In this document: positions 35,076 through 44,354 of the stretch, piece after piece
Layout of the letters: each line of letters begins with the position of its first letter
How positions within the stretch are numbered: position 1 is the stretch's first letter
Source of the DNA: Chloroflexota bacterium
Lineage (GTDB): Bacteria > Chloroflexota > Anaerolineae > Anaerolineales > UBA11579
Assembly: GCA_013112575.1 (NCBI GenBank)
Contig: JABFGG010000002.1
Span: 434,001 to 498,000, forward strand
Length of the DNA: 64,000 nt
Direction: 5' to 3'
Position numbers and translations under genes: made by a program
The notes under the pieces: generated by a model
Database searches by the model: none
Seen by the model: only the letters and a program-made list of their open reading frames with translations
What the model was told of the DNA's origin: nothing

Positions 35076-36116
35076 TTAAGAACCCATTTTACGGAGTGAT
35101 TGCTGGATTGCGACGATTTCTGCCATGATGGAGAGGGCAATCTCTTCGGGCGTGGTGGCACCGATATCCAATCCAATAGGGCCGTGAATACGGTCTATAA
35201 ATTGCTCTTCTACTCCAGCATCCAGCAGCCGTTGGCGGCGTTTGGCCTGGGTCTTGCGACTACCAAGTGCCCCAATATAGAAGGCAGGGCTGTTCAACAC
35301 TTTGATTAGGGCGGGGTCGTCGATCTTGGGATCGTGAGTGAGGGTGGCAACCGCGGTGGAGCTATTCAACTCAATGTTTTCAAGAGCCTCATCGGGCCAG
35401 GATTGAATGACTTGATGTGCTTCCGGGAAACGTTCTTCGGTGCCGAATGCACGGCGTGGATCGATGATGATGACACGGTAACCCAGGGGGCTGGCGAGCT
35501 TGCTAAGAGCAATAGCGATGTGCACCCCGCCAATGATTATGAGAGTGGGGGAAGGAGGAATGGGGTTGACAAATAAGTGAGCCGATTGGCCCTCTTGAGT
35601 AATTTCAACAAGCTGAGGAAGTTCTGTCGCTAGGCCACTCTCCAATTGCGCAAATACCCCTGGTGGGGCTGAGCCAAAACTTTCCCTAGTCTTACCATTG
35701 AAGGCCCAACTGTTGCCCAGGATGGCATCATCACCTTCTACGATTGTGCCCATGACAACCGGGGATTCGGAGTTTAGTGTTGCGCGGACAAATTCATAGA
35801 AGCTGGTGTCTAACGGTTGGACAAATATATCGATCTCACCGCCGCATGCCAATCCAACGTCCCATGCGGTTTCGTCCGCTACGCCAAAATGTAATCGCTT
35901 GGGCACTCCCGAAGCAATGACTTCCAGGGCTGATTCAGCGACTGCTCCTTCCACACAGCCACCGCTGACGGAGCCGCTGATCTGGCTGTCCTGGGCTACG
36001 ACCATTTGCGCCCCAACCTTGCGAGGGGCTGAATTCCAGGTTTGGGTAACTGTGGCAAGCGCCAGGGATTTGCCTTCTGCCAACCAGCGGTCAATGTCTG
36101 GAAGCAGTTCACGCAT
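35076..36116 (-). CDS. xdhC: XdhC/CoxI family molybdenum-cofactor maturation protein
   Basis: 346 residues. N-terminal XdhC_CoxI domain with TQTWNSAPRKVGAQMVV and SGGCVEGAV; C-terminal Rossmann domain with LIIIGGVHIA, IIDPRRAFGTEERFP and YIGALGSRKT. Such proteins insert sulfurated Mo cofactor into xanthine dehydrogenase or CO dehydrogenase-like enzymes. No molybdo-enzyme is in the window. It overlaps the cytochrome b5-like gene by 8 bases and ends the SGNH-plsC-b5-xdhC series. Confidence 0.9.
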   Translation of the reverse strand: MRELLPDIDRWLAEGKSLALATVTQTWNSAPRKVGAQMVVAQDSQISGSVSGGCVEGAVAESALEVIASGVPKRLHFGVADETAWDVGLACGGEIDIFVQPLDTSFYEFVRATLNSESPVVMGTIVEGDDAILGNSWAFNGKTRESFGSAPPGVFAQLESGLATELPQLVEITQEGQSAHLFVNPIPPSPTLIIIGGVHIAIALSKLASPLGYRVIIIDPRRAFGTEERFPEAHQVIQSWPDEALENIELNSSTAVATLTHDPKIDDPALIKVLNSPAFYIGALGSRKTQAKRRQRLLDAGVEEQFIDRIHGPIGLDIGATTPEEIALSIMAEIVAIQQSLRKMGS

Positions 36117-36363
36117 TTTCTATTCTCAATTTGCCCACAACTTGTACACATGGGCGGGTGAAGACCTCGTTTAAATGAGGGGCATCAGCTAATTCATTGG
36201 TCAAATCTTGGCCGGGAAAGTGGAGATTTTGATGCATCTCTGTTCTCCATTTAGGACAATCTGTGACATCGTAAACAATGCCTTCAAAGGCAATGTATTT
36301 CTCCCTGTGATCATCACCGTTGTATAACATCAGCTCTTGTAGAGTAAACGATTGGGAAGTCAC
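36109..36363 (-). CDS. Cytochrome b5-like heme/steroid-binding domain protein
   Basis: 84 residues, one domain. FTLQELMLYNG, KYIAFEGIVYDVTDCPKW, a His pair in EMHQNLHFPGQDLT and APHLNEV match small bacterial cytochrome b5-like proteins. H in MHQNLHFPG and in APH could be ligands, though the canonical HPGG is altered to HFPG. A single-domain cytosolic binder of heme or a hydrophobic ligand. 9 bases from plsC and overlapping xdhC. Confidence 0.85.
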   Translation of the reverse strand: MTSQSFTLQELMLYNGDDHREKYIAFEGIVYDVTDCPKWRTEMHQNLHFPGQDLTNELADAPHLNEVFTRPCVQVVGKLRIENA

Positions 36364-36372
36364 CAGTATTTC

Positions 36373-37080
36373 CTAAGCCGGAAGAGTTTCGCTTAGCGAA
36401 GGCTTTTCTTCCGCTATTAATTCCTTGAGGCGAGGATGGTCTTTATAGACACCACGGTTCTTTGCTGGTATCAAAGCAGCAATCTGACACATGATCTCGT
36501 CAGTTTGCTCCTGTAAGTAATTATCGCGGTTCTCTCTGGGGATATCGGGTATCTCAAAAGCATCGCCGACGATAACTCGAATGGGTGTGCGGCGCAAACG
36601 TTTCAAGTTTGCAAAAAAGAGGCGGTCTTCGGAACCAATGACACCGGCCGGGATAACTTGCGCACCGGATTTAGCCGCCAGGAATGCTGCCCCCTGCTTG
36701 CCCTCGATCAAGCCTTCTGTTTTACTGCGCGTGCCTTCCGGGGCAATGGCCATAAAGCCACCAGCTTTGAGACGTTTGATGACGTTGAGCATGGTGCGCA
36801 TCTCGGCGTTTTGCCGGTCAATAAAATCCCATTCGAACACACGGACGGCCCAGCGGAAGACAGCGTAACGTTCATACTTCTCGGCGACGATCACAATGGG
36901 GTTTTCGTTCTTTACGTAGTTCATCAGGTAGATCATGATGAAAGCATCGAGATATCCAAGGTGGTTGGCAGCGATGATGAAGTTGCCCCCGCTGGGAATA
37001 TTATCGAAGCCTATACGTTCGATACGGGTTAGTAAGGCAATGACGATTTTTACGAAAAGGCGAATTAAGTTTCTTCTCAT
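36373..37080 (-). CDS. plsC: 1-acylglycerol-3-phosphate O-acyltransferase family
   Basis: 235 residues from the ATG at 37080, chosen because it follows the SGNH stop by 5 bases; a longer frame overlaps that gene. Motif I NHLGYLD, motif III region FMAIAPEGTRS and GVIGSEDRLF are diagnostic. It makes phosphatidate from lysophosphatidate at the membrane. Its neighbour is a GDSL-type lipoprotein, so phospholipid or acyl turnover may be shared. Confidence 0.88.
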   Translation of the reverse strand: MRRNLIRLFVKIVIALLTRIERIGFDNIPSGGNFIIAANHLGYLDAFIMIYLMNYVKNENPIVIVAEKYERYAVFRWAVRVFEWDFIDRQNAEMRTMLNVIKRLKAGGFMAIAPEGTRSKTEGLIEGKQGAAFLAAKSGAQVIPAGVIGSEDRLFFANLKRLRRTPIRVIVGDAFEIPDIPRENRDNYLQEQTDEIMCQIAALIPAKNRGVYKDHPRLKELIAEEKPSLSETLPA

Positions 37081-37085
37081 GGGGA

Positions 37086-37784
37086 TTATTTTGAAAGAGT
37101 GTTGCAGGTGATGGGTAAGGCCAGTTCGACCCATTGAGCGTACATTATACCTGAGGGGTGCAAACCATCTTCAGCAATAAGTTCAGCTTGATCCGAGGCC
37201 AATCTGGAAATGGGTGTAATATCGATGAAGTGAGCACCGAGGCGAATTGTCTCTTCTTGAGCAATGGAATTGAACAGGTCTATTTGGGAAGCGATTTCTT
37301 GCTGGTTGCGCCCTCGCGTAAATGGAGTGACACTCCAATCAGGGATCGAAAGTACTATAACGCGTTGGGGTTGGTTGCCTACCAAAGAAATGGCAGTTCC
37401 CAGCAGTTGGACAAATTCTTGCCGGTATGTGTCTGTGGAATAGCCGCGAAACTGGTTGTTGACACCGATAAGCAATGAGACAAGGTCGAATGGGCCTTGG
37501 GGTGCTTCACGTTCGACGGCACTAATAAGCTCGTCAGTGGTCCAGCCAGTTTTGGCGATGATCTCTGGCTCTTCCATCAAGATATTTTTTGCTTCCAATG
37601 CCGCTTCAAGTTGGACGGGCCAACGTTCTTCTGGATTGACACTTTCCCCAATTGTATAGGAATCACCCAGAGCAAGAAAACGTAGTGAAGTAGATGAATT
37701 TATTTGAGGTTTTTCAGGAGAGTCCGGTATTGAGCTACATGCGCCCAATAAGAATAGGATGGCTAGGAGAAAGTATTTACGCAC
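37086..37784 (-). CDS. SGNH/GDSL hydrolase lipoprotein
   Basis: 232 residues from GTG at 37784, which places the signal peptide (lipobox LGAC) at the N terminus; a frame to 37919 overlaps the divergent gene and adds 45 polar residues. Block I is ALGDSYTIGE (nucleophile Ser), the Gly/Asn blocks are in TGWTTDEL and GVNNQFRG, and block V is DGLHPSG (Asp and His). An esterase or lysophospholipase-like enzyme on the outer membrane face by inference. Confidence 0.83.
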   Translation of the reverse strand: MRKYFLLAILFLLGACSSIPDSPEKPQINSSTSLRFLALGDSYTIGESVNPEERWPVQLEAALEAKNILMEEPEIIAKTGWTTDELISAVEREAPQGPFDLVSLLIGVNNQFRGYSTDTYRQEFVQLLGTAISLVGNQPQRVIVLSIPDWSVTPFTRGRNQQEIASQIDLFNSIAQEETIRLGAHFIDITPISRLASDQAELIAEDGLHPSGIMYAQWVELALPITCNTLSK

Positions 37785-37869
37785 AAGATTATTGTACTTT
37801 TGATACAGATTTAACGGAGCCTTTTCCGGTATACTTTGCCCTTGTTTTGAAGAGTCTTGACTATCATCG

Positions 37870-39918
37870 ATGAAAACACTCCGTTCAATAACTCCCTTTT
37901 TGCAGGCTGAGAAAAGCATTCCCGTTTGGCTCTTAGGGCTGTGTGTGCTGGCATTTGGAAGCCTTTCTCCCTGGCTTGGTTTTTACTGGGATGACTGGCC
38001 GTTGGCCTGGTTCATACACGTTTTGGGGCCAGAAGGCTTCCTGGGTTTTGCGCCTCAGCGCCCTTTTTCGGGGGTGTTGTACTTTTTGTCCTCAGCACTT
38101 TTGGGTACGCGCCCCATAGCCTGGCAGCTTTATGCTCTGGTGTGGCGCTGGGTAGCTGCAATGTTGTTCTGGTTGTTGCTGCGTCAATTGTGGCCCAGGC
38201 GTGCCCGTATGGCGGTTGCGGGAGGCATTTTGTTTGCCTTGTACCCAGGGTTCAGCCAACAGAGCATTGCACTGATCTACAGCTTGTACTTTATTTATTA
38301 CAGTCTGTTCCTGGCTTCGCTGGTTGTGATGGTAAAAGCTTTGAAATCCGTGCAGCAGTACTGGCGACTAACTGCGGTGGGCTTGTTGCTGTCAGCAGCA
38401 GCTATGCTTTCCACAGAATATTTTTATGGCCTGGAGTTGCTCAGGTCCTTGTTGGTTGTTGTTGTGATTTTGAGACTAAGAGAGAATTGGCGCGATAGCT
38501 TGGTTGCCAGCTTCCGTTATTGGTTGCCTTATGGATTGTTGGTTGCAGGTATTTTTGCGTGGCGCTTCAATGTTTCATCAGAAGTCAGTTACGACATCAA
38601 TATCTTTAGTAATTTTGCAGCTAGCCCTGTTGAGAGCGCCAACTACTATACGACAACCATCCTCACAGATGTGTATGAAGCTACTTTGCTGGCTTGGGGG
38701 CAGGTATTCAACTTAGCTGATTTGGGCGATTTTGGGGCACGTATATTTGGATTGTATACTGTCGTGATAATACTAGGTGTGGTTTTGTCCGGCTCAGTCT
38801 TATGGTGGCAGAAGAATGAGAAACTTGAAATAAAGCCAGATATTCTAAACCATGTTAGCCCTCCTCTGATTGCTTTGCTGGCGTTGTTAATTGGAGGGTT
38901 GTCATTCTGGATGACGGACCTGCCGTTGCGTCTGGGGTACCCATGGGACCGAGGTTTTCTACCCATGGCATTTGGTAGTGTGATTTTAATGGCCTGGTTG
39001 CTAACTCAACTACTTGATTGGATAAGGCTGCCAGATATTTTGCAGATCGTATTAGTTTCCATTGTGGCAGGGCTTAGCATCGGATTCCAATTTGAGACGG
39101 GGACGGGGTACCTACGAGCCTGGAGGACGCAGAGCGATTTGTACCAACAGCTTTATTGGCGAGCCCCAAACCTTGCGCGAGATACAGTTGTTATATCCGC
39201 AGAATTGAAGGACTTGCGTTTTTATACCGACAATTCCCTAACGGGCCAATTAAGCTGGATCTATGATCCAAACTATGACCCAGACACTGATTCTTTTTCG
39301 ATGCCTTATTTCTGGAATTTCGTGGGGGAAGGTTGGGGGAGCAGACTGCCGGAGTTCAAAGCTGAGGAGAACTTCGAACTGGACTACAGGTTCTTTACTT
39401 TCGACGGAAACACTTCGCGTTCTATTGTCGTCCATAATCAACCGGGGCAATGTTTGCGAGTATTGAATCCCGCTTACGATGATTTGTTTCCAAAATTGCC
39501 TGAGGAGTTGTTGGAGCCTCTTGCTGTGTCTTCGCCTCACGAAGTAATACAGACTGATGGGTTAGCCGAGTGGCCAACAGCACAATTCGGACCAGAGGCA
39601 GAACATGAATGGTGCCATCCATACCAAAAGGCTGACCTGGCTCGCCAGATGGAAGACTGGAAGGCAGTCGCTGAGATTGGCGATGAAGCACTTGGTCAAT
39701 ATGAGCCTTTGCATGCGGCTGAGTTGGTGCCATTTATTATTGGGTATGCTAATCTGGGTGATATAGAAAAAGCTGAAGCCTTGACTTTAGAAGCCTACGC
39801 TTTCAAAGGGGACGAGCGTATGCAGCCGATGTTGTGCGCGGTATGGCTGGATTTGGCAAATACAAATGGAGACACTTTTGGGGAAGATATCCAAAGGCAG
39901 TTGAGCTGTTCACCCTAA
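37870..39918 (+). CDS. Uncharacterised large polytopic membrane protein
   Basis: 682 residues. About eleven hydrophobic helices in the first 430 residues. FYWDDWPLAWF in the first extracytoplasmic loop recalls the Asp-containing loop of GT-C glycosyltransferases, and FALYPGFSQQS follows. A soluble C-terminal domain of about 250 residues ends with a helical-repeat-like segment (AVAEIGDEALGQYEPL). No family recognised; GT-C membership is a weak inference. TATACT lies about 35 bases upstream. Confidence 0.7.
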   Translation: MKTLRSITPFLQAEKSIPVWLLGLCVLAFGSLSPWLGFYWDDWPLAWFIHVLGPEGFLGFAPQRPFSGVLYFLSSALLGTRPIAWQLYALVWRWVAAMLFWLLLRQLWPRRARMAVAGGILFALYPGFSQQSIALIYSLYFIYYSLFLASLVVMVKALKSVQQYWRLTAVGLLLSAAAMLSTEYFYGLELLRSLLVVVVILRLRENWRDSLVASFRYWLPYGLLVAGIFAWRFNVSSEVSYDINIFSNFAASPVESANYYTTTILTDVYEATLLAWGQVFNLADLGDFGARIFGLYTVVIILGVVLSGSVLWWQKNEKLEIKPDILNHVSPPLIALLALLIGGLSFWMTDLPLRLGYPWDRGFLPMAFGSVILMAWLLTQLLDWIRLPDILQIVLVSIVAGLSIGFQFETGTGYLRAWRTQSDLYQQLYWRAPNLARDTVVISAELKDLRFYTDNSLTGQLSWIYDPNYDPDTDSFSMPYFWNFVGEGWGSRLPEFKAEENFELDYRFFTFDGNTSRSIVVHNQPGQCLRVLNPAYDDLFPKLPEELLEPLAVSSPHEVIQTDGLAEWPTAQFGPEAEHEWCHPYQKADLARQMEDWKAVAEIGDEALGQYEPLHAAELVPFIIGYANLGDIEKAEALTLEAYAFKGDERMQPMLCAVWLDLANTNGDTFGEDIQRQLSCSP

Positions 39919-39935
39919 TCAAGTTACTTTGAATC

Positions 39936-39965
39936 AAAAGAGCCTGGCAATCCAGGCTCTTTTTT
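39936..39965. terminator. Bidirectional terminator
   Basis: AAAAGAGCCTGG and CCAGGCTCTTTT form a 12-bp stem with loop CAAT followed by further T, between the convergent membrane-protein gene and terC. Confidence 0.92.
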
Positions 39966-39973
39966 ATATCTAA

Positions 39974-40720
39974 TCAAGCTTCTTTCGTATAGCCTTGTCG
40001 GAGTTCCAGTGGTTTTTCTTTTGGTTTGCGTAAGCGCAGGTTGATTAGTTCGACAAAGACGGAAAAGGCCATGGCAAAGTAGATATAGCCTTTGGGGATG
40101 TGAACGTGGATGCCCTCTACGATCAGCGAAAAACCGATAAGTAGCAGGAAGCTCAAGGCCAGGATCTTGACGGTAGGGTGGCGGTTTACAAAGTCACTGA
40201 TACCGTTAACGGCGATAAGCATGACGATCATGGCGATCACAACGGCGGCGATCATCACTTCAACTGTGTCAACCATACCTACAGCTGTAATCACTGAGTC
40301 CAGGGAAAAAACAATGTCCAATAACATGATCTGAAAAATGACGCTTCCAAAGCTGGCAGCCACGCGATCGGAGGCATGACCTTCATCACCCTCCAGTTTT
40401 TCATGGATTTCATAAGTGCTTTTGCCAAGCAGGAATAAACCGCCGATGATCAGGATCAGATCACGGCCAGATATGCCTGTGTTCAAAACATGGAACAATG
40501 GCTCTTCGAGACGGATAATCCAAGAAAGGGATAGCAGCAGTAGGATACGTGTTACGAGCGCCGCTCCAAGACCGATGCGTCGCGCTCTTTCCTGTTGTTC
40601 AATGGGAAGTTTCTCTGATAGGATCGAAATGAAAACGATGTTGTCGATTCCCAGGACGATCTCTAGGATTGTCAGGGTAAGCAAAGCGACCCATATCTCG
40701 GGGTTGGTGATCCACTCCAT
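39974..40720 (-). CDS. TerC family integral membrane protein
   Basis: 248 residues, about seven helices. EIVLGIDNIVFISILSEKLP and DIVFSLDSVITAVGM carry the paired Asp signature of the TerC family. Such proteins are linked to manganese or other metal export during secretion and to tellurite phenotypes. GAGGAGAG precedes the ATG. Standing alone between two terminators and a 170-base gap. Confidence 0.92.
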   Translation of the reverse strand: MEWITNPEIWVALLTLTILEIVLGIDNIVFISILSEKLPIEQQERARRIGLGAALVTRILLLLSLSWIIRLEEPLFHVLNTGISGRDLILIIGGLFLLGKSTYEIHEKLEGDEGHASDRVAASFGSVIFQIMLLDIVFSLDSVITAVGMVDTVEVMIAAVVIAMIVMLIAVNGISDFVNRHPTVKILALSFLLLIGFSLIVEGIHVHIPKGYIYFAMAFSVFVELINLRLRKPKEKPLELRQGYTKEA

Positions 40721-40893
40721 AAAAATCTCTCCTCTAGATGCTAAAAATTTTGGCCCAACTCACTTTATTTTCGTTCGTGAAATTGTGTAAGGCCGTGTAA
40801 AACAAAGGCTACTATGTGTCAGGGATTGTTGGCAATCAATGAAACTATGATTGTTGTTATTCTGCCAATTAGTATTTTATAACAAGTTGTTTC

Positions 40894-41667
40894 TTAAAAT
40901 AGAGTACCTAGCCAATCAATTATTCCAAGGAAACGAGCTGCGGAAAAGATAACCACAACAATCAGTAAGCGTCGTACCCAGATGGCTCCTTTATCTACTG
41001 CCACTTTGGTGGCTACCCATGCTCCTAGCATATTCCCGATTGCCAGCACAAAACCAATAAACCAATTGACTTGGTCATTGAGAACGAATACTGCTAGGGC
41101 GAAAATGGTGAATAAAAGAACGATGCCAACCTTGACGGCATTGGCACGCACCAGGTCGTAACCAGCACCTAAAACGAGGCCGGCCAATAAAAATACGCCT
41201 ACCCCAGCTTGTATGAAACCGCCATACATGCCGATTGCAAAAAAGAGCAACCATTGCCACCAGGAAGGCCATCCCTCTAGATGTGTGAGTTCACCCTCTA
41301 GCCAGCGTTTTGGTCGCACCAGAATTACGAAAAGCATGATCACCATGATGACGCCAATGACGGTCTGGAGCACTTCTTCATTGAGGTTGGCAGCGATGTT
41401 GGCACCAATGATCGATCCGACTACGGCAGGGATGCCTAATATTAGCGCACCACGTGTATCCAACATGTTTTCGCGTCGAAAGCTGGAAACACCTACTACA
41501 TTTTGTAAAAGGATGGCTACGCGATTGGTGCCATTCGCTACGGTTGCGGGCAAGCCTACAAAAATCAAAAGAGGCAAGGTTACTACCGAGCCACTGCCTG
41601 CCAGGGTATTAATAAAGCCTGCAACGAAACCGGCAGCAATTACTGCCGGATAGAGGTACCATTCCAT
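40894..41667 (-). CDS. TauE/SafE (TSUP) family transporter
   Basis: 257 residues, about eight helices. GFINTLAGSGSVVTLPLLIFVGLP and GMYGGFIQAGVGVFLLAG are the duplicated TSUP motifs. Members export sulfite, sulfoacetate or related organic anions. Starts 2 bases after the Kef-type gene, so both are co-transcribed. Substrate unknown. Confidence 0.9.
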   Translation of the reverse strand: MEWYLYPAVIAAGFVAGFINTLAGSGSVVTLPLLIFVGLPATVANGTNRVAILLQNVVGVSSFRRENMLDTRGALILGIPAVVGSIIGANIAANLNEEVLQTVIGVIMVIMLFVILVRPKRWLEGELTHLEGWPSWWQWLLFFAIGMYGGFIQAGVGVFLLAGLVLGAGYDLVRANAVKVGIVLLFTIFALAVFVLNDQVNWFIGFVLAIGNMLGAWVATKVAVDKGAIWVRRLLIVVVIFSAARFLGIIDWLGTLF

Positions 41668-41669
41668 AT

Positions 41670-43520
41670 TTAGTGATTCCTTACCAGTTGTTGAAATTGC
41701 TTTAAGGCATCAAAGGTGCCTGCAACCGTAAGACGGTCGCCATGTTCAAGACGGGAAGAGCCATGCGGGATGATCATTTGACCATTGCGCGAAATAGTCA
41801 TGATCAAAGAGTCGCCCGGAAAAACAAGCTCACTGATAGGCTTACCAACCAATGCTCGATTCCTTACCAGGACTTCACGAATATCCCTGTCGTCGGAGGT
41901 GGAGGTGAGCAAATCGAACAGGTCTGGATTGCGTGCCATGGTTGCGATGATGGTGGGGCGCAACATGCCAGGAGTGATCGCTTCCACCCCAAGGTCAGTG
42001 AATTCGGTTAGACGAGCCGGGTCATTGACAATAGTGACGATGGATTCTACACCCATCGACACCGCCGTTTTGCAAACCTCTAGATTGAGTTTGTCTCCTC
42101 CCGTCATAACCAAGAGCGATTCGACTTCTGTCACTTTGGCTTTTTCCAGGCAATCGCGAGTAGAGCCACCCTCGATTACTTCCAGGCCTTGATCACGAGC
42201 TAAATCACCCAGGCTTTTGTCAGGTTCCAGGAAATAGACTTTTTCCCCATGACGCATGAGAACATCGGCAACCTGGATGCCTAAATTGGCAGCTCCAAAG
42301 ATCAGGAAGCGCCGCTGAATTTCCTTTTTTGCTGGTGGCAGCAGGGTGTTAAAGATCAGTGGGGAAAAAGTTGATGTAAGGGCAGCAACGAGGATTAGAG
42401 CGGCATTGGTTGCCTCAGAAATGGCCTCAATGCGCAAGCCAATAGCCGCGGCTGCAATGATCAGCGATAAGCGTGCAGACAATAGACTTCCGCCTGCAAT
42501 TGTCTCACGCCAATTAAATGATAGTTTGAAAATTAGGGAAGCGGAAAATTTTATGGCGAAAGCAGCCAGGAGTACAAGGAAAGCGAGCAGGAGGGAAGAC
42601 GGATTTTCGATGAGCGTATTAAGTTCGAATTGCACACCCACCATGACAAAGAACACTGGTATGAAGAAGCCATAGCCCATCGCGTCAAGTTTTTCGACCA
42701 GGTTCCTGTCCTCCGGCCGGCTAATAAGCGAAATCACTGCACCTGCCAGGAAGGCTCCGAGAATCAATTCGATGTCGACGAATTCTGCCAATACGACAAA
42801 GGTCATCAGAATAGTGAGGGCAAAACGTACTTTGATCTGGGAGGTTGCGCTCTCCAATTGTTCGATAAGCCTGCGCACGAATGGCCTGCGTATGATTCCA
42901 AAGCCCAGGCGATAGATCAGCATAAAGGCGAAAAAGAGCAGGAAGATCAGCAGGATGTCGAAAGTCAGCCCACTGGTGAAAACCGCGACATATACTGTGA
43001 TGAGGATCATAGTCGCCAGATCTGCCAACAGAGCCGCCAAAAGGATCGTTTGACCGTATCTGGTAGTGTTTAGGCCGCGTTCCTTGAGGACCGGCACTAC
43101 AATGCCCAGTGATGTAGTTGATAGGATTAAAGCGGTGAACCAGGGATCATTGACCAGGCCATTCCGAGCCAGCAGGAAGCCGACCAGACTAGCCATCATC
43201 AGTGTAAGCAAAAAGCTACCAGTTGCCAAAACTAATGGATGGGTGGCTCCGTTTTTACTTCTTGGAGATTGAGTTGTTAGGATCGAAAAGTCAATTTCCA
43301 ACCCAGAAAGGAATAGCAAAAATGCAAAACCGATCTCAGCTAATAGAGCGAGTGTAAAATCCTCGTGCACGATCCCAAGCACCGATCCACCAACAATGAT
43401 CCCAGCGAGGATCTCTCCAACCACCACAGGGATTTGGGGAAAACGAGCAAGAAAAAGGGGAACGACGAAAGCGAGGCCGACGACGGTAAGTAAAGGTATA
43501 AAGCTTAAATGTTCATCCAT
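41670..43520 (-). CDS. Kef/CPA2-type cation:proton antiporter with TrkA-N domain
   Basis: 616 residues from ATG 43520; ATG 43547 is possible but has no ribosome site. An N-terminal CPA2 membrane part (about 5-380) with FLLFLSGLEID is followed by a Rossmann TrkA-N domain (FLIFGAANLGIQVADVL) and a TrkA-C domain at the C terminus. Probably moves K+ or Na+ against H+, gated by nucleotide binding. Divergent from phoB. Confidence 0.92.
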   Translation of the reverse strand: MDEHLSFIPLLTVVGLAFVVPLFLARFPQIPVVVGEILAGIIVGGSVLGIVHEDFTLALLAEIGFAFLLFLSGLEIDFSILTTQSPRSKNGATHPLVLATGSFLLTLMMASLVGFLLARNGLVNDPWFTALILSTTSLGIVVPVLKERGLNTTRYGQTILLAALLADLATMILITVYVAVFTSGLTFDILLIFLLFFAFMLIYRLGFGIIRRPFVRRLIEQLESATSQIKVRFALTILMTFVVLAEFVDIELILGAFLAGAVISLISRPEDRNLVEKLDAMGYGFFIPVFFVMVGVQFELNTLIENPSSLLLAFLVLLAAFAIKFSASLIFKLSFNWRETIAGGSLLSARLSLIIAAAAIGLRIEAISEATNAALILVAALTSTFSPLIFNTLLPPAKKEIQRRFLIFGAANLGIQVADVLMRHGEKVYFLEPDKSLGDLARDQGLEVIEGGSTRDCLEKAKVTEVESLLVMTGGDKLNLEVCKTAVSMGVESIVTIVNDPARLTEFTDLGVEAITPGMLRPTIIATMARNPDLFDLLTSTSDDRDIREVLVRNRALVGKPISELVFPGDSLIMTISRNGQMIIPHGSSRLEHGDRLTVAGTFDALKQFQQLVRNH

Positions 43521-43566
43521 GAGCAATCCAACGGCGAAGTTTATCATAATTGACTCGATGGCATTT

Positions 43567-43606
43567 TGTCAGGTGACTAAGAGTTTTGTTAACACAGTGG
43601 TAGAAT
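43567..43606 (+). promoter_or_regulatory. phoB promoter with one TTAACA element
   Basis: TAGAAT at 43601-43606 is a candidate -10, 27 bases before the phoB ATG. TTAACA at 43589-43594 lies in the spacer; a weaker CTAAGA sits about 12 bases further left. This could be a single Pho-type site for autoregulation. No good -35 seen. Confidence 0.35.
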
Positions 43607-43633
43607 GCAGCCGAATTTTTGAAGGACATGCAA

Positions 43634-44338
43634 ATGCCAGAACGTATATTGGTTATTGAAGATGAACAAGCTTTGCGGGAGACTCTTTCCTACAATTTGG
43701 AGAAAGAGGGCTATGCCGTTCAGGCCGTGGGCGATGGCCACGTTGCCCTGGAAGCAGCCCGTGCCAAAAAGCCTGATTTGATCGTATTGGATCTTATGCT
43801 GCCCGGGCTAGATGGCTTTGAGATCACGCGTATTCTGCGTCGCGAGAGCAATATTCCCATCCTGATGTTGACGGCACGAGACGAAGAGATTGACCGTGTG
43901 TTGGGTTTAGAAATGGGCGCAGACGATTATATGACCAAGCCATTTTCAATGCGTGAATTCATGGCGCGTGTTAAAGCAACCTTGCGACGGGTGCGTTTGA
44001 TGCGCGAGGAGTCCGGTTCGTTGGAAGATGAACCCAAAAAAGTGCTGGAATTCGAAGATCTGGTGATTGATACAACCCGGCATGAGGTGTTGCTCTCCGA
44101 AGATGTGATCCCACTAAAGCCAAGAGAATATGATCTCTTGCTTTTTCTGGCACGCCACAAAGGCCAGGTGATGTCGCGCTCATTGATTCTGGAGCGCGTG
44201 TGGGGCTGGGATTTCGATGGTGGTACTAGGACTGTAGATGTGCACGTACGTTGGCTGCGTTCCAAGCTGGAGGAAGATGCCAGTAAACCCACGCGCATTG
44301 TTACAGTTAGGGGAGCTGGTTATCGTTTTGACGGCTGA
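43634..44338 (+). CDS. phoB: OmpR-family response regulator, PhoB-like
   Basis: 234 residues. Receiver domain (D9, D10, D53, K about 102) and C-terminal winged helix ending in [13 protein letters not shown] 43634 is chosen because GAAGGA is 7 bases upstream. PhoR-like kinase follows after 16 bases and the pst operon after that, so phosphate control is the likely role. It would bind the TTAAC array upstream of pstS. Confidence 0.9.
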   Translation: MPERILVIEDEQALRETLSYNLEKEGYAVQAVGDGHVALEAARAKKPDLIVLDLMLPGLDGFEITRILRRESNIPILMLTARDEEIDRVLGLEMGADDYMTKPFSMREFMARVKATLRRVRLMREESGSLEDEPKKVLEFEDLVIDTTRHEVLLSEDVIPLKPREYDLLLFLARHKGQVMSRSLILERVWGWDFDGGTRTVDVHVRWLRSKLEEDASKPTRIVTVRGAGYRFDG

Positions 44339-44354
44339 CCGGAGAGTCTAGCGT

